Source of the DNA: Baffinella frigidus
Taxonomy: Eukaryota > Cryptophyceae > Cryptomonadales > Baffinellaceae
DNA length: 15,797 nt
Assembly (NCBI GenBank): GCA_026770585.1
Contig: MU648291.1
Coordinates: 1 to 15,797 of the forward strand
Direction of reading: 5' to 3'
The notes below the pieces were generated by a model, which worked only from the letters and a program-made list of their open reading frames with translations, was not told the DNA's origin and made no database searches. This document shows positions 6,350 through 13,224 of the stretch, piece after piece (positions within the stretch are counted from its first letter, which is position 1; every line of letters starts with the position of its first letter). The position numbers and the translations under genes are program-made.

Positions 6350-7336
6350 CTACGCGGCGATATTCAGCAGGTTCGCTTGACCCATATGTTCAATGTGAGA
6401 AAGAACAGACACGGAGACATGCGCAACAGCATGTGCAAACTTGTCGCACATGTTCTGCACGTACAGGGTGTCGCCCTGTAGCTTCTCGCAGAGACACTGG
6501 ATATTCTGCTCCTCACCGCCATTGTGTTGCTGCAACCATTGCATTGTGAAGTATTTCACGCATAGGTCGATCCTCGCAATGAACCACAGCATACAAAAGA
6601 ACTTGAAGAATTTCCGATGCACGTGGCATGCATCTCCCTTGCTCGTCCGGCCCAGCTGTGTAGTGTTCTCCGTGCGCATACCCGTCAGCGCACATATACA
6701 CCAGCCATGGGTTGAGATAGTTGGCGGGTTCAAGTCGTTGATGACGCGTTGGCATAGCTTATGCAGCTTCACACACGAAGCCGTGTACTGCAACCGATTC
6801 ACAAGCAAGAGAGTCGCTCTCACGTGGCGGGAAACATACTGCGTGTCGTTATATAACATAGTAGCCCAGCTCTCTCCGTTGTTCTTGTTCTTCAAAACGA
6901 ATCGCCTGCAACCACCACTGCCGATCACATCATATGCCTTGAATAAAACGAAATTGCGCAACCGATCGATCGACAGGGGGGCTGGAGTGTCGCTCGAGAC
7001 AATGGACCGGGATGGTCCCGTAGACTCTGCACCAATGGGAGAGTCGGAGACAATTGCACACGATACAGAACCGGTTTTATCGTTTTCAACCGGGCCTCGC
7101 TTTGCCCCCACCACAGAGCGTTTCCGTTTCACCCCAACATTTTCTGTACCAGTATATTTCTTCCGTTTCACCCCTACGTTTTCTGTCACTCCCACATTTT
7201 CTGTACCAATACCTTCCACTCCCACGTTTTCTGTACCAATACCTTCCACTCCCACGTTTTCTGTACCAATACCTTCCACTCCCACGTTTTCTGTACCAAT
7301 ACCTTCCACTCCCACGTTTCCTACGTCAGTACCCAT
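6350..7336 (-). CDS. Protein with decapeptide-repeat N-terminus and CxCxLTG motif
   Basis: A 328-residue protein. Residues 8-47 are four perfect VGVEGIGTEN repeats, followed by decayed copies each joined to a basic cluster (KRKK at 57-60, KRKR at 70-73) that could be a nuclear localisation signal. After a Ser/Pro linker, residues 125-328 form a folded domain. It contains WCICALTG (212-219), a long hydrophobic-aromatic helix (242-268, FFKFFCMLWFIARIDLCV) and a Cys-rich C-terminal section. I do not recognise the family. The CxCxLTG motif resembles the Cys-x2-TG motif of the next gene, so the two may be functionally linked. A TATATATT box lies only 15 bp upstream (7352-7359), and the next in-frame ATG is far inside, so this start is the likely one. 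Confidence 0.6.
   Translation of the reverse strand: MGTDVGNVGVEGIGTENVGVEGIGTENVGVEGIGTENVGVEGIGTENVGVTENVGVKRKKYTGTENVGVKRKRSVVGAKRGPVENDKTGSVSCAIVSDSPIGAESTGPSRSIVSSDTPAPLSIDRLRNFVLFKAYDVIGSGGCRRFVLKNKNNGESWATMLYNDTQYVSRHVRATLLLVNRLQYTASCVKLHKLCQRVINDLNPPTISTHGWCICALTGMRTENTTQLGRTSKGDACHVHRKFFKFFCMLWFIARIDLCVKYFTMQWLQQHNGGEEQNIQCLCEKLQGDTLYVQNMCDKFAHAVAHVSVSVLSHIEHMGQANLLNIAA
7196..7315 (-). repeat. 30-bp tandem repeat encoding VGVEGIGTEN
   Basis: Four 30-bp units, nearly identical at DNA level, then partial units down to about 7120. Homogeneous DNA suggests recent expansion. Confidence 0.9.
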
Positions 7337-7351
7337 TCAATTACAAGGTAA

Positions 7352-7359
7352 AATATATA
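7352..7359 (-). promoter_or_regulatory. TATATATT box before repeat-protein gene
   Basis: TATATATT on the reverse strand, 15 bp from the ATG at 7336. The distance is unusually short, so its role as a core promoter is uncertain. Confidence 0.35.
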
Positions 7360-7395
7360 GACTAGCACGGCACGCGTGCGACATGTTGATTTTTT

Positions 7396-7401
7396 TTTAT
7401 T
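7396..7401 (-). terminator. Poly(A) signal AATAAA after the multi-pass membrane gene
   Basis: AATAAA on the reverse strand, followed by an A-run, 72 bp past the stop of the membrane protein gene. Confidence 0.55.
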
Positions 7402-7472
7402 AAGAACAAAACGCTCAATAGGCAACACCCCACCTCCTATGCGCATGATCTATACATGGTCGAAGCATGTTA

Positions 7473-8468
7473 TCACCCTTTCATCGTAACATTGTACGCC
7501 GCGTACAGGGCCGCCAAAAAACCAGCTAAAACAATAGGATCTTGAACAACTCCGTTTATCTGGTCCATAGAAGGCAACAGCGGAATGACCATCACTAATG
7601 CAGCCGGCAACGACATAGCTCCAACCACGAGAAGAGGGATTTTGAAAGGATTTTGAAGGTAAGCCATAATCCCCACGAACATAGTCGAGTATGCAATAGC
7701 CTGGAAAGTTAAAAATAACGCTTCGTTCTTACCCACCCTTTCAGCCTTAGTGGTCTCAAGGCTGAAGACCGCATGTGCGCATATCTGCATATGCTTCTCA
7801 AGTGAGTTGCGTTCCACCTCCGGGATATTCGTCGAGAGTCTGGCGCGGTATTCATTACCGACAATGATCGCCTTCTCATAATTCATTTTATTGGTTTCAT
7901 TGAAAGGACCGGCCGTGACACCCCTCCCGATAAGTTCCCTGATGATTTTGTTCCTGAACCTGGCATATACCGTCCTGTCCACATCTCGACATTCTTTAGC
8001 ATGAAGGTCCCCATTGTAAATACCTTCAGGGTCACCCTCCGACAGATCATCAACCACTTCAGTCCCATTAACGGGATCGAATTTCATAAGACCTAAAGCC
8101 ACTGCGTCCATAGTCTCGTCACACGCTACCAGCAGTTGCATCATCGGTGTATACCGGATGCCAGCACCAAAACCCCTGCACTCAGCCAGTATGCCTTTAA
8201 AGTCATACGACGACTTGAGGTTGGTTTCATGATATCCAGTGGATAAATCCTTGTTCAACATACTGTGTTTCACGAGATCCAAAACTCTTTTGTATTTCAA
8301 CAGAGTGACGACCTTCCCAGCCGCAATGGATTGCTCGGCTATAGTGGGGCCGTTTGTTGACGGAGAGAAAACATTCCGGATCATGTATGGAACAATCACG
8401 ACCATGCTCATAAAGAATATGGACTGAATGCAGCTGAGTGTGCTCTGCACCCGCGGCGCTTGGGTCAT
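7473..8468 (-). CDS. Multi-pass membrane protein
   Basis: A 331-residue protein. Hydrophobic segments are at about 11-31 (IQSIFFMSMVVIVPYMI), 249-270, 276-298 and 310-326. That gives one N-terminal span, a roughly 210-residue soluble domain (about 35-245) and three C-terminal spans. The soluble domain is charged and helical with three Cys (C97, C116, C160) and no motif I recognise. The architecture fits a virion membrane protein or a protein remodelling host membranes, but this is inference. A TATTTAA box (8521-8527 on the plus strand, read in reverse) is 52 bp upstream and AATAAA follows 72 bp after the stop, so it looks like a self-contained transcription unit. Confidence 0.7.
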   Translation of the reverse strand: MTQAPRVQSTLSCIQSIFFMSMVVIVPYMIRNVFSPSTNGPTIAEQSIAAGKVVTLLKYKRVLDLVKHSMLNKDLSTGYHETNLKSSYDFKGILAECRGFGAGIRYTPMMQLLVACDETMDAVALGLMKFDPVNGTEVVDDLSEGDPEGIYNGDLHAKECRDVDRTVYARFRNKIIRELIGRGVTAGPFNETNKMNYEKAIIVGNEYRARLSTNIPEVERNSLEKHMQICAHAVFSLETTKAERVGKNEALFLTFQAIAYSTMFVGIMAYLQNPFKIPLLVVGAMSLPAALVMVIPLLPSMDQINGVVQDPIVLAGFLAALYAAYNVTMKG

Positions 8469-8520
8469 TATCGATACAACTCAATGTAACTTATGACGTA
8501 ACGAATACAACAGACACACT

Positions 8521-8527
8521 TTAAATA
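8521..8527 (-). promoter_or_regulatory. TATTTAA box for membrane gene
   Basis: TATTTAA on the reverse strand, 52 bp before the ATG at 8468. Confidence 0.5.
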
Positions 8528-8560
8528 CCAACAATGACAGTAAGGGTGCTAAGATTTCAA

Positions 8561-8566
8561 TTTATT
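8561..8566 (-). terminator. Poly(A) signal after helical-repeat gene
   Basis: AATAAA on the reverse strand, 33 bp past the stop of the 8600-9163 gene and directly upstream of the next gene's TATTTAA box. Confidence 0.55.
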
Positions 8567-8599
8567 GTAAAAATACAAAGAACTGATCACAAGAAAACA

Positions 8600-9163
8600 T
8601 CAGTTTACCGGACGAACCAGAGCGTGTCCCACAGGTGGTTTTCCAGAGAGATGTACGGGTAACGCGTTTAGCACTTGTATACGACTGATCTTGAAGACCT
8701 TCCGTATCTGCTCATCGTCCATATTTTCAACGTATGCACGGTCGAGCCCCAGATTTATCCACGAACTCAACGGATACCCAAACATACACATGAGGCCTGG
8801 ATCCATCCCCATATTGGTGAGCTCGGGGAGACTCAAACCAAGTTGATTCATCTGTGTTGATGTCCACTGCTTTGTGATTATATCAGAGAGACCCGCCCGC
8901 AGGTCCCTACACGGGTGCACGGGCCACAGTATCATCTCATGAACGTCGTCGATCGTGATGCCACCGTGCTTCACCCACGCCGAACCGTCCGGCTGTAGAG
9001 TATGCAACTGTTTTGGTGTCAGGCCTATCGCGCGTAGAGAGCGGAACGTCGTGACAGCAGAAAACTGAACATCATCCCAACAGAGGTACGGTTTGATATT
9101 CCACCACCCAAACAAACGAACTATCTGGGTTGGTTCCAGCGAGATGATTCGTTGAGGTTGCAT
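8600..9163 (-). CDS. Helical-repeat hypothetical protein
   Basis: A 187-residue protein. It contains recurring short helical units with a Leu-Gly turn: RAIGLTPKQLHTL, HGGITIDDVHEM, NQLGLSLPELTNMGM and INLGLDRAYVENM. Their spacing suggests an alpha-solenoid-like fold made of short helices. No enzyme motif, signal peptide or membrane span is present. The start at 9163 is the first ATG, with an AATTTAA-like box about 30 bp upstream (9193-9199). It is divergent from ankyrin gene 1, sharing the intergenic region with its palindromic elements. AATAAA follows shortly after the stop. The family is not recognised. Confidence 0.6.
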   Translation of the reverse strand: MQPQRIISLEPTQIVRLFGWWNIKPYLCWDDVQFSAVTTFRSLRAIGLTPKQLHTLQPDGSAWVKHGGITIDDVHEMILWPVHPCRDLRAGLSDIITKQWTSTQMNQLGLSLPELTNMGMDPGLMCMFGYPLSSWINLGLDRAYVENMDDEQIRKVFKISRIQVLNALPVHLSGKPPVGHALVRPVN

Positions 9164-9272
9164 ATGTCAACAGGACCGGCAATACATACGCCTTAAATTC
9201 ACATGACACACGGTAGAGAAGATACACGTACCCCAACCCGTTCTGGCGGGTCTTGTCATGGAAATCGACACA

Positions 9273-9388
9273 AAGATAGTTGACATTTGCAAAAGTCGAC
9301 AAACTCAGGCGCACAAGATAAGATAGTTGACATTTGCAAAAGTCAAGATCTTTGTGCGCCTGAGTTTGTTGACATATATAAAGTCAAC
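9273..9388. promoter_or_regulatory. Divergent promoter with repeated palindromic operators
   Basis: Between the reverse gene at 9163 and ankyrin gene 1. Two 25-bp direct repeats are identical (9273-9297 and 9320-9344). An 18-bp perfect inverted repeat (9299-9316 with 9352-9369) encloses the second copy, and the pairing extends four bases outward with one G-T. A TATATAA box (9375-9381) is framed by GTTGAC (9368-9373) and GTCAAC (9383-9388). Each direct repeat also contains GTTGAC or TTGAC, then ten bases, then GTC. Three similarly spaced dyads around a TATA box suggest binding sites for a dimeric regulator. Confidence 0.65.
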
Positions 9389-9430
9389 CACGAGAATCTT
9401 CAAAAAGAACCAAACCCTGCGCGGCTGTCC

Positions 9431-10546
9431 ATGAACGAGAAAGAGACGCAGCGGTTGTTGGAGCGTTTGAACCCAACGATGCCGATTGTCGGCATGCTGT
9501 ACAGCGATGGCTACCAAGAAATGTGCGATCTGGCGTTTGACAAGGCCAAGGTGTCGCCGATGGAGTTCGCGAAGAAGCTCAAGGTGTTCCAGGCGGAGTG
9601 GGCGTCGCAACCCGAGCACAACCAGACTACGAAAGGCACACTGAAGGACAAGGTGTATGCGTCACAACATCAGGAGATCAACGGGATCCTCGTTCTCGCG
9701 GCGCAATGCGGCCGGTACGCCGCGGAGAAGTGTGACATGCTATTTGCCCTAGACGCATCACCGAATGCGGAGGGCGTTTTCTCGAAGAAGGCCGCCTTCA
9801 TCTGGGCTGCGGAGAGACAGGACACCACCCTCGTGAAGATGTTCATCGCCAACAAGGTGGACCTGGAGCTATACTACTACCGTTCAGGAAACGCGCTGAC
9901 ATGCGCTGCCCGGGGCTCACTGGATACGGTCAAGGTGTTGGTCGAAGCAAAGGCCAAGATCGACGGCGGGAGGGATGACTGCTTCCGTAATGCGCTGGGG
10001 GTGGCGGTTGCCAACAACAAGCTGGACATCGTCGAGTACCTTGTCCGCAGCGGCGCCGACATCAATGACCGACGCAACATCAGGGCCTGCGCCGCGATGC
10101 ACCACACACCCTGTACGCACACAAAATGCAAACCAAACCGGTTCGACAACGTCTGCCACAGCGCACCGCGAGTGCCAAAGCCCGGGGAGTTCATCAACTG
10201 CAACGTCCCCATGATTCTACTTCTCGCCAGGCTCGGGGCCAATCTGCGGCTTACATGCATGGCGCGCTCGGAGGGGCCAGATGCGGGGAACCTAGTGCGG
10301 CGCCCCATCAGGTTCTGCAACGAGGCACGCAAGGAGCTATGTGCTATCGCACGGCCTCGGGTGGTAGCTCGCAGACTAGCATTTGCAATGGCGTTGCATC
10401 GCCGCCTCGGAGAGAGTGCTGGGGTTAGTGTTATCCTCACCGAGCTGTTCCGCACGGTAGCCGACGTGCCTAGCAGCTCGTGCTGTCTCGAACTCGGCCC
10501 GGTGACAGCCGCGCTCTTCGCGGGCATCCTAAACACGATTCAGTGA
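9431..10546 (+). CDS. Ankyrin-repeat protein 1 with Cys/His insert
   Basis: A 371-residue protein. The ATG at 9431 is 50 bp past a TATATAA box; the frame extends upstream but lacks an earlier ATG and crosses the promoter. The N-terminal 100 residues are helical. Ankyrin repeats lie at about 117-150, 153-180 and 186-212, with a degenerate one at 259-272. A Cys/His-rich insert (220-242: H, H, C, H, C, C, H) interrupts the array and could bind zinc. Near the end, AMALHRRLGESAGVS (319-333) matches the C-terminal motif of ankyrin protein 2. Ankyrin proteins of large viruses commonly act as host-protein adaptors. The gene looks G+C-richer than its neighbours. Its stop codon lies at the start of the second copy of a 41-bp tandem duplication. 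Confidence 0.8.
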   Translation: MNEKETQRLLERLNPTMPIVGMLYSDGYQEMCDLAFDKAKVSPMEFAKKLKVFQAEWASQPEHNQTTKGTLKDKVYASQHQEINGILVLAAQCGRYAAEKCDMLFALDASPNAEGVFSKKAAFIWAAERQDTTLVKMFIANKVDLELYYYRSGNALTCAARGSLDTVKVLVEAKAKIDGGRDDCFRNALGVAVANNKLDIVEYLVRSGADINDRRNIRACAAMHHTPCTHTKCKPNRFDNVCHSAPRVPKPGEFINCNVPMILLLARLGANLRLTCMARSEGPDAGNLVRRPIRFCNEARKELCAIARPRVVARRLAFAMALHRRLGESAGVSVILTELFRTVADVPSSSCCLELGPVTAALFAGILNTIQ

Positions 10547-10580
10547 CAGCCGCGTGCTCTTCGCGGGTATCCTAGGACAC
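10502..10580 (+). repeat. 41-bp tandem duplication over the ankyrin gene 1 stop
   Basis: Copies start at 10502 and 10543 and are similar over about 35 bp, with a two-base insertion and a few substitutions in the second. The TGA stop at 10544-10546 is the out-of-frame reading of the same GTGACA that encodes Val-Thr in copy 1. Confidence 0.85.
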
Positions 10581-10649
10581 ACATAGGTAGTGAGTGAACC
10601 TTTCAGGCAGTGGTGCGGGTTCTTTTTGGTGTTTAATGAATCGAAAATT

Positions 10650-11777
10650 TCAAACTTCACGTGTCTCCATTTGGATGTCATTGGTCTTACTGGGTGTCAT
10701 GGCTGCTTCAATGTCTTCATCGCCTTCATCTGCATTGTCGAAGTATGCCTGATATTTAGAGGAATTCGAGACTTTACCTCGAAGGTACCTGAATGAACTG
10801 TACGTATTCACGATAAGTGCAACCACCACCTTGATGAGCAGTATATCGACCTGCAAGGTACAAATAGGGGTCAGACCACTTCAACTCTGAAAATAACGCG
10901 AATCCAGCCATGGCAGTATGTGCAAAATGTTTGCATGGGTGTGGGGGTTATACCTGTGAAAAATAGGCATACAACCCGAATACAGACATGATGGAGCAGT
11001 AGAGTGTCCATGCTTGGTTGAGACAAACAGAGGTGACCTTGGAATACGGAATAAATTTTGTCTTTACGTCCCTGATTGTCTGACAAAACGTTCATTGAGT
11101 TTTAGTTGTGCTATTTACCCAACGCACACGTTCGCAGTGTCCAATTCACAGTAGTTTCATGGTTGTGATTTATGTGCAATCGGTTTATGTGTTGTATGGG
11201 TAAATATAAAAGGCAATCGTACGACACTTGTTCAGTCCCTAAGAAACCGAGCTGGTCATTCTTGTAGGACCTAGTAAAGATTTCACGATTTTATAGTACC
11301 GGTAAGAGAGGGGGGGAAGCGAACCATCATAAAGAAGGGCTCCAGACTTTCACCAGCAAAGTCGTTCATGAAACTGCTAATTGCAGTGAAGATGGCGACA
11401 CACCACCATTTGTAATATGTGTCGAGGATAATTCCAACATACTTAGTGGTCGGGGAAGGCCCAAAACGAAGGAAATTACTGTCAGTTCCAACCCCCCTGA
11501 CAAAACGTTCATTGAGTTTCAGTTGTGCTATTTACTCAACGCACACGTTCGCAGTGTCCAATTCGCAGTAGTTTCATGGTTGTGATTTATGTGCAATCGG
11601 TTTATGTGTTGTATGGGTAAATATAAAAGGCAAGGCAAAAAGCAAGTTACGGGACGTTGTGGGGTGGGTTTTCAACATCTCAGCAAACACGATCAACACA
11701 ATTATCAGCCATATCCAAACGACAGCAACCATGATTCTTTTATCATCAAAGACTGTATTCAGTATTCTTAAGAACAT
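10650..11777 (-). CDS. Five-exon gene for a four-helix membrane protein (predicted)
   Basis: Five in-frame blocks on the reverse strand join cleanly across GT-AG introns: exon 1 11777-11656, exon 2 11496-11325, exon 3 11260-11228, exon 4 11079-10954, exon 5 10850-10650. They give a product of about 217 residues. Exon 1 has the ATG and one membrane helix (RIMVAVVWIWLIIVLIVF). Exon 2 has FLRFGPSP and a second helix around WWCVAIFTAISSF. Exon 4 has KFIPYSK and a third helix. Exon 5 begins with a fourth (ILLIKVVVALIV) and ends in an acidic tail. No block has its own start except exon 1. Intron 4 opens with an in-frame TAA and has a CTGAC branch-like site 20 nt before its AG. Introns 1 and 3 are near-identical. 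Intron 2 and exon 3 are the least certain. A decayed gene split by repeats is the alternative. Confidence 0.6.
10851..10953 (-). other. Predicted spliceosomal intron 4 (103 nt)
   Basis: Starts GTATAA after CAG and ends TTGCAG. A CTGAC branch-like motif places its A at 10871, 20 nt before the end. Splicing is phase 0 and joins two hydrophobic blocks. Unspliced reading stops after one codon. Confidence 0.6.
11080..11216 (-). repeat. 137-bp repeat, copy 1 (body of intron 3)
   Basis: Nearly identical to 11497-11633 with three substitutions. Its left edge coincides exactly with the 3' splice AG before exon 4. The predicted intron is 11080-11227 (148 nt), with donor GTGTCGTA. Confidence 0.85.
11261..11324 (-). 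other. Predicted intron 2 (64 nt)
   Basis: GTTCGC donor after ATGATG, CTACAAG acceptor, pyrimidine-rich start, phase 0. It is chosen mainly because it keeps the frame open into the 33-nt exon 3. The boundaries are the weakest in the model. Confidence 0.35.
11497..11633 (-). repeat. 137-bp repeat, copy 2 (body of intron 1)
   Basis: Copy of 11080-11216 at 134 of 137 positions. Its left edge coincides with the 3' splice AG before exon 2. The predicted intron is 11497-11655 (159 nt), with donor GTCCCGTA, similar to that of intron 3. It has about 11 extra bases of a TTGC/TTTT-rich microrepeat near the 5' end. Confidence 0.85.
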
Positions 11778-12046
11778 TGGAGATTGGCCTTGTGTAACAC
11801 AACCGATTTAAGTACATACGAACTACCCAAACGCCAGTTCTCGGGGTGTATACAAACCCATGTATGCGATGAGGCTGTGGTGTAACCATGTATGCAATAA
11901 ACAAACGGGATTCAGATAAAGAGGGTGATACGCGTGTGTACATATGTGCATGTGTTTTGAGAGTGACAAATGTTCATTTACAGATACCAAGTTCTCACAC
12001 TACACCAACACGCGGAGAGTTCCTATGGACTCTACGTCCTGGTTGT

Positions 12047-12541
12047 TTACTCTTCCGAGATCTGCATGGCATCGATAATGGCAGCGGCCTTGCGCCCCGT
12101 CTCGTCGATGATTTCCCGTGCCTCTTCCCTTGCATTGAAGAGAGTCTCTTGGACATCGGCATACGCATCCATGCATATCTGGTCGGCCTCGACCTGCGCC
12201 TTCTTGACGATCTCTGTGGCCATGGCCTTGATATTCGCCTTCGTGACAATGACTGCGGCTTTGTCCTTCACCTTCTTCTTGTAGTTCTTCGCCATCATCT
12301 TGTAGTTGTTGGCTGTTAACATGATATCCAGAGCGTCTTTAGTGGCCCTCCTGACGATGGTATTACCCATGGCCTTCGCGTTCTGGATCACGAGGCGGGA
12401 AGCACCCACGGCCTCGATCCTCGCGAGCTTAGTGATCACCAATGCCTGGGCATTCGCGATGTTGATGATTTCAGCGGCCTTTTCTTCCGGAGACTCGGGA
12501 AGTTTGCGCGCCCGCTTGAAGGGATTCATAACTTCAGCCAT
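12047..12541 (-). CDS. Ala-rich helical (coiled-coil-like) protein
   Basis: A 164-residue protein starting at the first ATG. Apart from a short polar N-terminus with KRARK (9-13), it is one long amphipathic helix rich in Ala, Lys, Glu and Ile (21-160). A near 11-residue periodicity is visible in AAEIINIANAQALVITKLA and similar segments. No Cys-zinc site or membrane span is seen. The composition resembles b-type ATPase stalks, apolipoprotein-like or LEA-like helices, so membrane-surface or oligomeric structural roles are possible; no homology is claimed. It is divergent from the gene at 12705. Confidence 0.7.
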   Translation of the reverse strand: MAEVMNPFKRARKLPESPEEKAAEIINIANAQALVITKLARIEAVGASRLVIQNAKAMGNTIVRRATKDALDIMLTANNYKMMAKNYKKKVKDKAAVIVTKANIKAMATEIVKKAQVEADQICMDAYADVQETLFNAREEAREIIDETGRKAAAIIDAMQISEE

Positions 12542-12586
12542 GTGTTGATCAGAGACTCACCAGTTTGGAGTGTCTTCAGATGGAAA

Positions 12587-12610
12587 ATCTTTGTCAAAGA
12601 TCTTTATATA
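12587..12610 (+). promoter_or_regulatory. Inverted repeat next to a TATATA box
   Basis: ATCTTTG (12587-12593), one base, then CAAAGAT (12595-12601) form a perfect dyad directly before TATATA (12605-12610). It lies in the divergent region between the genes at 12541 and 12705, like the dyads around the TATA box at 9375. Confidence 0.5.
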
Positions 12611-12704
12611 TGGAGAACCACCTTCTGAAGACTTCGAAAATAAACTATTTTTGAATTGGCCTGCGCATCGAGAGTGTGTACAACATACCGACCAGAATCG
12701 ACAG

Positions 12705-13100
12705 ATGTCATCCAAAGACATCAAAAATGTACTCGAAGAGTTATGTGATACTACATTCGAAGGTGGTCGAGTTGTCGTGACTGATCCGAATAAGATCGTT
12801 CTCTATGATTTGCCTTGCTGGCCCGGTACACGTACAGATGCTCTCAGACAACGTTTCCCAAATTGTGACGTAGATATTTTTCAAGCCCAGAATAACAGCG
12901 CGAGTGGATTTGTAGTAGTTGTGACAACGCGCGACCCTGTGAGCTATATCAGTGTATGCTTCGCTGTCACGATCAGTATCATGGCGGCTGTTTTGACAGG
13001 TGCGGCAGCGATGAGTGTAATGCTGGGAGAACACCCTGATTGGGGTGATATGAACTTCTATACAACACACAACGTCTCTGAAACCGCCACAGAGTTATAA
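12705..13100 (+). CDS. Single-span membrane protein
   Basis: A 131-residue protein starting at the first in-frame ATG. The same frame is open upstream to about 12570, but without an ATG and across the TATA region. The N-terminal ~80 residues are soluble with three Cys and a VVVTDPNKIVLYDLP segment. A strong membrane helix lies at about 83-107 (VCFAVTISIMAAVLTGAAAM). It is followed by a short tail with one N-glycosylation-like NVS. It could be a small type II or tail-proximal membrane protein of virion or host membrane; the family is not recognised. The stop TAA is part of AGTTATAAAGGC (13093-13104), a 12-mer repeated at 14477-14488 upstream of another gene. Confidence 0.65.
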   Translation: MSSKDIKNVLEELCDTTFEGGRVVVTDPNKIVLYDLPCWPGTRTDALRQRFPNCDVDIFQAQNNSASGFVVVVTTRDPVSYISVCFAVTISIMAAVLTGAAAMSVMLGEHPDWGDMNFYTTHNVSETATEL

Positions 13101-13175
13101 AGGCGTGTCGGTTGATACACTTCGGCCTGCCACAGAGTTGAAAAAAGAATTTTGAGATACACTGTGACCTGCCAA
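13084..13175 (+). repeat. Diverged ~42-bp tandem duplication
   Basis: GCCACAGAGTT recurs (13086-13096 and about 13128-13138), and each copy is followed by GATACACT and CCTGCCA. The second copy carries an A-rich insertion. It covers the end of the membrane gene and its 3' flank. Confidence 0.5.
13093..13104 (+). promoter_or_regulatory. AGTTATAAAGGC box, copy 1
   Basis: The same 12-mer occurs at 14477-14488. Each lies about 95-120 bp before the ATG of the next forward gene (13225 and 14583). It may be a second promoter class, distinct from TATTTAA boxes. Confidence 0.4.
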
Positions 13176-13224
13176 TGTTTTACGATTAAGAGTTTATCAG
13201 TGATCAACTCGCGGTCATATACCA

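Noticed and set aside
7196-7315. Tandem 30-bp repeat considered as a CRISPR array
   Set aside because: The units are contiguous with no unique spacers, lie inside a reading frame and keep the codon phase. It is a coding tandem repeat.
6441-7403. Forward ORF of 320 codons
   Set aside because: Antisense to the repeat-bearing Cys-LTG gene. Its Phe/Pro/Thr-rich repeat is only the complement of the decapeptide repeat, and the reverse frame has the more protein-like sequence.
9877-10536. Reverse ORF of 219 codons
   Set aside because: Antisense to ankyrin gene 1; produced by the G+C-rich codon pattern, with Ser/Arg/Ala-rich composition and no motif.
10590-10796. Forward ORF of 68 codons downstream of ankyrin gene 1
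   Set aside because: It has no ATG start and is antisense to exon 5 of the predicted spliced gene, which has a better sequence (membrane helix plus acidic tail).
10871-11095. Reverse ORF of 74 codons starting at ATG 11095
   Set aside because: Its ATG lies within the 137-bp repeat just before the predicted 3' splice AG, and its frame turns non-hydrophobic and Cys/His-rich. The alternative frame from 11079 gives a coherent membrane helix and joins in frame to the next exon.
11746-11943. Reverse ORF of 65 codons
   Set aside because: It overlaps exon 1 of the predicted spliced gene in another frame and has no recognisable features.
11888-12319. Forward ORF of 143 codons rich in Leu and Asp
   Set aside because: Antisense to the Ala-rich helical gene; it has a low-complexity Leu/Asp/Gly/His pattern typical of a shadow frame.
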